DNA from: CADEDH01 sp047974625
GTDB lineage: Bacteria; Actinomycetota; Acidimicrobiia; Acidimicrobiales; SZUA-35
Reading direction: 5' to 3'
NCBI GenBank assembly: GCA_047974625.1
Contig: JBKECK010000114.1
Coordinates: 62,001-126,000, forward strand
Length of the DNA stretch: 64,000 nt
A model generated the notes under the pieces. It had not been told where the DNA came from and ran no database searches. It saw nothing but the letters and a program-made list of their open reading frames with translations. This document shows positions 58,922 to 64,000 of the stretch, in pieces (the stretch's first letter is position 1; each line of letters begins with the position of its first letter). Made by a program: the position numbers and the translations under genes.

Positions 58922-58967
58922 GTCCTGAACGTTGATGTTCTGAACGTATGACGTTCTGAACGTTGAC
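58922..58967 (+). repeat. Three 15-16-bp direct repeats upstream of the aquaporin gene
   Basis: The unit GTTCTGAACGTTGA (first copy GTCCTGAAC..., second with GTATGA) occurs three times starting at 58922, 58937 and 58953. Each unit also contains the dyad GTTCnGAAC. The array sits about 70-115 bp before the ATG of the aquaporin and is likely an operator for a repeat-binding regulator. Confidence 0.6.
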
Positions 58968-59037
58968 GAGGCGGTGGTTTCCACCGGGCCCTCGGTCCCG
59001 GATCATCGCGGGGCCGTCGGTCCCGGAAAGGAACACC

Positions 59038-59772
59038 ATGCCTGTGCCACCGCTACCCTCCCGGCTGGGGGCCGAGTTCATGGGAACGTTTTGGCTCGTC
59101 TTCGGCGGTTGTGGAACCGCCGTGCTGGCCGCCACGTTCCCCGACACCGGGGTCGGATTTCTCGGTGTCGCCCTCGCCTTCGGCCTCACCGTGCTGACGA
59201 TGGCCTACGCGGTTGGCCATGTGTCCGGCGGGCATTTCAATCCCGCCGTCACCGTCGGTCTGGCCGCCGGTCGGCGCTTCCCCTGGAAGGACGTGCCGGC
59301 CTACATCGCCACCCAGGTGGTGGCCGCGGTGGTGGCCGCCGGGGTGCTCTTGGTGGTGGCCAACGGGCAGGACGGGTTCGACGCCAAGGCCAGCGGCTTC
59401 GCGGCCAACGGCTACGGTGCTCACTCGCCGGGGAACTACACCCTGCTGTCCGCCCTCGTCATCGAGATCGTGCTCACCGCGGTGTTCCTGTACGTGATCC
59501 TCGGCTCCACCGACGGCCGTGCCCCAGTGGGATTCGCTCCCATCGCCATTGGGTTGTCCCTCACCCTGATCCACCTCATCTCGATCCCGGTCACCAACAC
59601 CTCGGTCAACCCGGCCCGGTCCACCGGTCCGGCCCTGTTCACCGATTCCTGGGCGCTCGGTCAGCTCTGGTTGTTCTGGGTGGCCCCGGTCATCGGGGCC
59701 GTGATCGCCGGCCTCACCTACGGTCCCATCACTGGTGAGCGCGACACCGCCCAGGTGGAAGGAACCCACTGA
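59038..59772 (+). CDS. aqpZ: Aquaporin Z-like water channel (MIP family)
   Basis: The 244-residue MIP-family protein has six membrane helices and the two half-helix motifs GHFNPAVT and SVNPARST (the NPA boxes). The Arg after the second NPA, and GGHFNP with the Phe, resemble the water-selective AqpZ filter rather than glycerol facilitators, which have an Asp after the second NPAR. GGAAAGGA precedes the ATG. The three-copy direct repeat array upstream points to regulated expression, perhaps by osmotic or redox signals (inference). Confidence 0.93.
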   Translation: MPVPPLPSRLGAEFMGTFWLVFGGCGTAVLAATFPDTGVGFLGVALAFGLTVLTMAYAVGHVSGGHFNPAVTVGLAAGRRFPWKDVPAYIATQVVAAVVAAGVLLVVANGQDGFDAKASGFAANGYGAHSPGNYTLLSALVIEIVLTAVFLYVILGSTDGRAPVGFAPIAIGLSLTLIHLISIPVTNTSVNPARSTGPALFTDSWALGQLWLFWVAPVIGAVIAGLTYGPITGERDTAQVEGTH

Positions 59773-59842
59773 GTCGTTGTCCCCCGGAGGTCGGCGCCGA
59801 CCGCCTCCGGGGGGCGAACCGGCACGATCGTGGAACGGCGCG

Positions 59843-59848
59843 TAGGGT
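59843..59848 (+). promoter_or_regulatory. -10 box for leaderless amidohydrolase transcript
   Basis: TAGGGT ends 6 nt before the ATG at 59855, and no ribosome site is seen. Confidence 0.5.
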
Positions 59849-59854
59849 GGGCCC

Positions 59855-61036
59855 ATGAGCCATGGTTCGAGCTACGGCGGGGGACGCCGGATCGTGGACG
59901 CCGACAGTCATCTGATGGAGTGGCCGGGGTTCCTCGTCGACCACGCCGACCCGGGACTGCGGGATCTGATGCCGACGATCACGGGCGGTCGGTCCGGGCT
60001 CACCCTGTCGGACGGTTCCCGGCCCGCCGACGAGCGCGACGCCTTGGTCGCCCTCGGATCCGACCTCATCCGCCGGGGCCCGAAATGGCACGCCGCCCTG
60101 GGCGCGGTGGATCCCACCGAACGCTCCACCGCCCTCGACCTGCTTGGTTTCGCCGACCAGGTGGTGTTCTCGTCGTTGTGCGCCCCCCTGTTCGACCAGC
60201 CTGACCCGGCCGTCCGCTACGGCTCCTACCGGGCCCACAACCGGGCCATGGCCTCGTTCTGTGCCGAAGACCCCCGACTCCACGGGGTGGCCCTGGCCGA
60301 CCTCGACGATCCGGACCGGTCCCTCGCCGAGCTGGACGTGGCCCTGGATCTGGGCCTGCGGCTGGTGTGGATCCCGGCCCGGGCCCCCGGCGGTCGTTCA
60401 CCCGGCCATCCCGACCACGACCGGTTCTGGGCCCGCCTGGCCGAACGCAGGGCGCCGTTCGTGCTGCACGTCGGCAGCGGCCGTCTCGGCATCGGCGATG
60501 ACTGGCTGAACGACGGTCACGCCCCACCGGCGTCGATGACCGGGGCCGAGGTGATCGGCTCCAAGGACTTCATGGTGGTCCACCATCCCGCGGCCCGGTT
60601 CCTGGCCGTCCTGGTGCTCGACGGTGTCCTGGAACGATTCGGGGGGCTGCGGGGCGGGGCGATCGAGATGGGGGCTGGTTGGGTGCCGGACTGGATCCGC
60701 CGGCTCGACCACGCCGTGGCCATCTGGTCCCGGTCGGAGCCCCGCCTGGCCGCCCTGGCCCGCACCCCGTCGGAACAGGCCGGGGAGCAGCTCCGCTTCA
60801 CCCCCTACCCGTTCGAGGACGTCGGCGTGCTGGGCACCGAGGCCGACCCCCGCCTGTTCCTGTTCTCCACCGACTACCCCCACGCCGAGGGGGGTCGGGA
60901 GCCCCTGCGACGGTTCGAACGCTCGCTGGCCGCCGCCGGGGCGACACCGACCGTGGTGGAGGGGTTCCTGGCCGGTAACGCCACCGAGTGGCTGGGACTC
61001 GAACCGACATCCGCTGCACCCGAGGAGCATCCATGA
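59855..61036 (+). CDS. Amidohydrolase family 2 protein (ACMSD-like fold)
   Basis: The 393-residue TIM-barrel metal-dependent hydrolase or decarboxylase has an N-terminal metal motif DADSHLMEW (DxDxHxxE-like), VLHVGSGR with His, MVVHHPAA, and a C-terminal FSTDYPHAEGG (Asp of the metal site). The fold is that of amidohydrolase 2, whose members decarboxylate or hydrolyse aromatic-derived acids. The ATGA overlap with the next gene and the leaderless start make it the first gene of a three-gene operon (amidohydrolase, reductase, monooxygenase). Confidence 0.88.
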   Translation: MSHGSSYGGGRRIVDADSHLMEWPGFLVDHADPGLRDLMPTITGGRSGLTLSDGSRPADERDALVALGSDLIRRGPKWHAALGAVDPTERSTALDLLGFADQVVFSSLCAPLFDQPDPAVRYGSYRAHNRAMASFCAEDPRLHGVALADLDDPDRSLAELDVALDLGLRLVWIPARAPGGRSPGHPDHDRFWARLAERRAPFVLHVGSGRLGIGDDWLNDGHAPPASMTGAEVIGSKDFMVVHHPAARFLAVLVLDGVLERFGGLRGGAIEMGAGWVPDWIRRLDHAVAIWSRSEPRLAALARTPSEQAGEQLRFTPYPFEDVGVLGTEADPRLFLFSTDYPHAEGGREPLRRFERSLAAAGATPTVVEGFLAGNATEWLGLEPTSAAPEEHP

Positions 61037-62079
61037 CCGTAGCCAGCACCCCCGGCCCCGCCGCCGGGGGGACCGACCCGACGACCAACCGTCAGATCAT
61101 CATCGGGTCCCTACCCGACGGCGCCCTCCGGGCTGAGGACTACGAGCTGAGAACCGGGGAGCCCCCCGAGCCCGACGACGGTGATGTGCTCGTTCGCACC
61201 CTGGCGCTGACGATCGGGGCCGGCCAGCGGGCGGGTCTGCAGGGCTCGGCCGGTTACGCCGGGTCCCCAACCACGGGGATCGTCATGAGCGGTACCGGGG
61301 TGGGGCGGGTGGTGGCATCCCGGGCCGAGGGGGTCGACGCCGGCGATCTCGTGGTGGGCCTGACCGGCTGGCAGGACTACGCGGTGCTCGGCCTCCGCGG
61401 CACCCGGGTGGTTGATCCCGATGTCGACCCGGCCCTCCACCTCTCCCTGTTCGGCACCAACGGGTTGACCGCGTACTTCGGCCTGTTCGAGGTCGGCCGC
61501 CCCGAACCGGGGGAGACGGTGCTGGTGAGCGCGGCGAGCGGCTCGGTCGGCCACCTGGTCGGCCAGTTCGCCCGGGCGCACGGCTGCCGGGTGGTCGGCG
61601 TCACTGGCTCGGAGGCCAAGATGGAGGTCCTCACCGGGCGCCTCGGTTTCGACGCGGCCGTCAACCACCGGTCCCCGACATTCCGCCAGGACCTGAAGGC
61701 GGCCACCGGGGACGGGGTGGACGTCTACTTCGACAACACCGGCGGTGACATCCTCGGTGCCGCCCTGCGCCGCATGAAACCCCACGGGCGCATCGTCTGC
61801 TGTGGGGTGGTGTCGCAGTACGACACCAACGACCCGCAGCCCGGGCCGCGGGGGATCCCGGGTCTCCTGGTCAACAACCGGGTCCGGATGGAAGGGTTCC
61901 TGGTGTTCGACTACACCGACCGGTTCGACGAGGCCCGTCGGCGGATGAGGTCGTGGCTCGACGACGGCACGGTGGAGTCCCTGCACGATGAGGTCGTCGG
62001 TCTCGACAACGCTCCGGCCGCCTTCGTCGACCTGCTGGCCGGCGGCAACATCGGCACCCGGATCGTTCGTGTCGGGTAA
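61033..62079 (+). CDS. NADP-dependent medium-chain oxidoreductase (alkenal/quinone reductase-like)
   Basis: The 348-residue MDR-superfamily protein lacks the zinc-binding residues of alcohol dehydrogenases. It has the Rossmann motif VLVSAASGSVGHLVGQFA (about residues 167-184) and GDGVDVYFDNTGGDILGAAL, which resemble leukotriene/prostaglandin reductases and 2-alkenal reductases. It probably reduces a C=C bond with NADPH. The ATG overlaps the amidohydrolase stop by 4 bp; a longer frame from 60988 has no support. It is followed 9 bp later by the flavin-monooxygenase-like gene. Confidence 0.92.
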   Translation: MTVASTPGPAAGGTDPTTNRQIIIGSLPDGALRAEDYELRTGEPPEPDDGDVLVRTLALTIGAGQRAGLQGSAGYAGSPTTGIVMSGTGVGRVVASRAEGVDAGDLVVGLTGWQDYAVLGLRGTRVVDPDVDPALHLSLFGTNGLTAYFGLFEVGRPEPGETVLVSAASGSVGHLVGQFARAHGCRVVGVTGSEAKMEVLTGRLGFDAAVNHRSPTFRQDLKAATGDGVDVYFDNTGGDILGAALRRMKPHGRIVCCGVVSQYDTNDPQPGPRGIPGLLVNNRVRMEGFLVFDYTDRFDEARRRMRSWLDDGTVESLHDEVVGLDNAPAAFVDLLAGGNIGTRIVRVG

Positions 62080-62088
62080 GGGGTGGGG

Positions 62089-63243
62089 ATGAGCAGTGCC
62101 ACCGCGGCGGCGGAGTCCATCGTCGACGGACTCCGGCGCACCGAAGCGGAGTCCGACACCGCCCGCCGGCTCAGCGACCGGGCGGTGCGCTACCTCCACG
62201 ACGCCGGTCTCACCGGTCTGGTGGCCCCGGCCGCCTACGGCGGCGGTCAGCGCTCACCCCGCGACCTGGTGGAGGCGGGACGCATCGTGGCCCTGGGCAG
62301 CAGCTCGGCGGCTTGGGTGTTGATGGTGGCCGGCAACCACACGATGGTGCTCGGCCGGATGAGTGAGCAGGCCCAGGACGAGGTCTTCCGGGGAGACCCC
62401 CGAGCCCTGATCCCGGGGGGCCCCGCCCTGTGGGGTACCTGCGCCCGGGCGGATGGCGGCTACCTCGTCTCGGGGCGGTGGGTGTTCGTCAGCGGGGCCG
62501 ACCACGGCCGGTGGGTCGTGGTGGGTTGCCGGGGTGTCCGCAACGCCGCCAACGAGCCGAGCCCGCCGATGGTGGCCCTGCTGCCCCGCGAAGACGTCGA
62601 GATCGATGACACCTGGTTCAATCTCGGGTTGCGGGGCACCGGGTCGTCCGATGTGGTCGTGGACGAGGCGTTCGTGCCCGAGCACCGGGCCGTGAACCTG
62701 ACCCAGGCCTTCCTCGGCACCGTCCCGGGGGTGAGCATCGGCACCTACCGGCTACCGATCTCGGCCACCCTGTCGACCCTGCTGGGCGGGGCCATCGTGG
62801 GGATGGCCGAGCGGGCCCGCGACCTCTTCATCCACCAGAGCGCCACCCGCCGCGACGCCCACAGCGGACTGTCGAAGGTGACGATGCCCGGGATGCAGCG
62901 CCGGGCCGCCGAGGCCGACGCCGAGGTGGCCCACGCCTGGTCGCTCATCATGCAGAGCTGCGACCTGTTGGACGCCACGGCGGCCGGCCAGGATCCGATG
63001 CCGGTCCGGGCGCGGGGCCAGGTCCGCTGGAACAGCGCCTACGCGGCCGAACTGTGTCGACGGGCCACCGAGCGGGTGTACGCGGCGGGCGGAATGGGCG
63101 CCACCTACGACGACAACGAACTGCAGGCCGTGGTGCGTGACCTCACCACGGCCTGCCATCACGCCGTGCTCGACTTCGACTCCGCTTTGGAGACCCAGGG
63201 CAAGCTCCTACTCGGGGTCGACCAGTTCGAGCAGGTGATCTGA
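62089..63243 (+). CDS. Acyl-CoA dehydrogenase-fold flavin-dependent monooxygenase (group D) or dehydrogenase
   Basis: The 384-residue protein resembles acyl-CoA dehydrogenase and the HsaA/DszC-type monooxygenases: LSDRAVRYLHDAGLTGLVAPAAYGGGQRS, GNHTMVLGRMS, YLVSGRWVFVSGADH, and a late VYAAGGMGATYDDNELQ. The general-base Glu of acyl-CoA dehydrogenases is not clear, favouring a reduced-flavin-using monooxygenase fed by a separate reductase; no flavin reductase gene is adjacent. GGGGTGGGG precedes ATG 62089. It ends the three-gene operon. Confidence 0.83.
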   Translation: MSSATAAAESIVDGLRRTEAESDTARRLSDRAVRYLHDAGLTGLVAPAAYGGGQRSPRDLVEAGRIVALGSSSAAWVLMVAGNHTMVLGRMSEQAQDEVFRGDPRALIPGGPALWGTCARADGGYLVSGRWVFVSGADHGRWVVVGCRGVRNAANEPSPPMVALLPREDVEIDDTWFNLGLRGTGSSDVVVDEAFVPEHRAVNLTQAFLGTVPGVSIGTYRLPISATLSTLLGGAIVGMAERARDLFIHQSATRRDAHSGLSKVTMPGMQRRAAEADAEVAHAWSLIMQSCDLLDATAAGQDPMPVRARGQVRWNSAYAAELCRRATERVYAAGGMGATYDDNELQAVVRDLTTACHHAVLDFDSALETQGKLLLGVDQFEQVI

Positions 63244-63264
63244 TCCCGGGCCCGGCCCGGTGGT

Positions 63265-64000
63265 TCAGCCCGCCTCGGAGTGGGTGACGGGCTGTTCGCC
63301 CATCCACTCCCGCAGGGTGTTCTTCAGCTTGGTCTGTTGGATGAACAGGTCGTGCTCCGGGGCCAGCTCGGTGCCCGTCTGCGGGGCCTTGAAGTAGAAG
63401 CTCAACCACTCCTGGACGTCGGCCTGGCCGGCCCGGGAGGCCAGGTCGAGGAAGAGGGCCAGGTCGAGGACGATGGGGGCGGCCAGGATCGAGTCGCGGC
63501 ACAGGAAGTCGACCTTGATCTGCATCGGGTAGCCGAGCCAGCCGAAGATGTCGATGTTGTCCCAGCCCTCCTTGTTGTCGCCCCGGGGCGGGTAGTAGTT
63601 GATCCGCACCACATGGTCGATGTTGCCGTACAGGTCCGGGTACAGGTCGGGTTGCAGGATGGTGTCGAGCACCCCGAGCTTGGACGTTTCCTTGGTTTTG
63701 AAGTTCTCCGGATCGTCCAGCACCTCCCCGTCACGGTTCCCGAGGATGTTGGTGGAGTACCAGCCCCGGAGGCCGAGCATGCGGGCCTTCAACCCGGGGG
63801 CGATGAGGGTCTTCATCAGGGTCTGGCCGGTCTTGAAGTCCTTGCCGGCGATGGGCACGGTGCGGGCCTGGGCCAGCTCCCGCATGCAGTCGAGATCGAC
63901 CGACAGGTTGGGGGCGCCGTTGGCGTAGGGGACACCGGACTGGAGGGCGGCGTAGGCGTAGATCTGGCTGGGGGAGATGTTGTCGTCGTTGGCCTTGAGG
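63265..64000 (-). CDS. ino1: Myo-inositol-1-phosphate synthase, C-terminal part
   Basis: The minus-strand gene continues beyond the right edge; 245 residues are visible. It matches Ino1, which makes inositol-3-phosphate from glucose-6-phosphate using NAD. Seen are NDDNISPSQIYAYAALQSGVP-type sequence near the edge, the block GKDFKTGQTLMKTLIAPGLK, then VRINYYPPRGDNKEGWDNIDIFGW and KVDFLCRDSILAAPIVLDLALF with the NAD/substrate-binding Lys/Asp. Inositol is the precursor of actinobacterial phosphatidylinositol and mycothiol. It is convergent with the monooxygenase gene (21 bp between stops). Confidence 0.95.
   Translation of the reverse strand, partial: LKANDDNISPSQIYAYAALQSGVPYANGAPNLSVDLDCMRELAQARTVPIAGKDFKTGQTLMKTLIAPGLKARMLGLRGWYSTNILGNRDGEVLDDPENFKTKETSKLGVLDTILQPDLYPDLYGNIDHVVRINYYPPRGDNKEGWDNIDIFGWLGYPMQIKVDFLCRDSILAAPIVLDLALFLDLASRAGQADVQEWLSFYFKAPQTGTELAPEHDLFIQQTKLKNTLREWMGEQPVTHSEAG

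Noticed and set aside
58922..58967. CRISPR array or LexA box in the repeats before the aquaporin gene.
   Set aside because: There are only three short units without spacers. The GAAC...GTTC half-sites are separated by six or seven bases, not the four of actinobacterial LexA boxes.

Overview
The window is high-GC, densely coded DNA from the bacterial phylum Actinobacteria. The first gene is the end of pafA (Pup ligase), followed by pafB-pafC, a TatA/B protein, tatC and the SKI2-like helicase helY. This is the proteasome-Tat-helicase block known from mycobacteria. Starts are often GTG, operon genes commonly overlap by 4 bp (GTGA/ATGA), and many genes carry a TANNNT box 6-8 nt before the start codon, the signature of leaderless actinobacterial mRNAs. 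Abundant CaiB-type CoA-transferases, a DUF4193-type protein, a myo-inositol-1-phosphate synthase and a tandem ThyX-like protein suggest an environmental actinobacterium, perhaps of the class Acidimicrobiia (inference).

Layout. 1-9.6 kb: pafA-pafB-pafC, signal peptidase I, a convergent degenerate GDPD-like gene, a zinc-ribbon gene, a probable structured small RNA with terminator, then tatA/B-tatC-helY and an orphan lipid-kinase C-terminal domain. 9.7-17.1 kb: tandem ThyX-like protein, LysM/transglycosylase, an acidic DUF4193-type operon with GNAT and Nudix genes, a long Arg/Gly-rich protein, and a tyrosine recombinase. 17.2-31.9 kb: an acyl-CoA metabolism island with five family III CoA-transferase genes (seven domains, two tandem fusions), an acyl-CoA ligase, two crotonases and a thioesterase. 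It also holds a PIN-PhoH ATPase and the fossil of a molybdenum hydroxylase large subunit. 32-42 kb: envelope and secreted functions, namely a lipoprotein protease, a nitronate monooxygenase-like enzyme, a duplicated lipoprotein, Bcp, an AAA ATPase, a PrsW protease, small membrane proteins, and a membrane-anchored TIR-like protein whose catalytic Glu is replaced. 42-54 kb: cyclopropane synthase, a Baeyer-Villiger-type monooxygenase, a PEP-mobile-domain protein, an MFS/spermidine-synthase-like protein, a TetR regulator facing an ABC-2 transporter, and amidase, RidA and RraA-like genes. 54-64 kb: a fused indolepyruvate ferredoxin oxidoreductase, a zincin, a VOC protein, an aquaporin with an upstream repeat array, an amidohydrolase-reductase-flavin monooxygenase operon, and the 3' part of ino1.

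I see no CRISPR array, prophage, insertion sequence, rRNA or tRNA gene. The observations most worth a second look are the catalytic-Glu-less TIR-like membrane protein (40962-41960), the unassigned structured RNA upstream of tatA/B (4850-5010), the tandem CoA-transferases with one apparently dead half, the twice-deleted CoxL-type fossil (30077-30641), and the repeat array upstream of the aquaporin (58922-58967).
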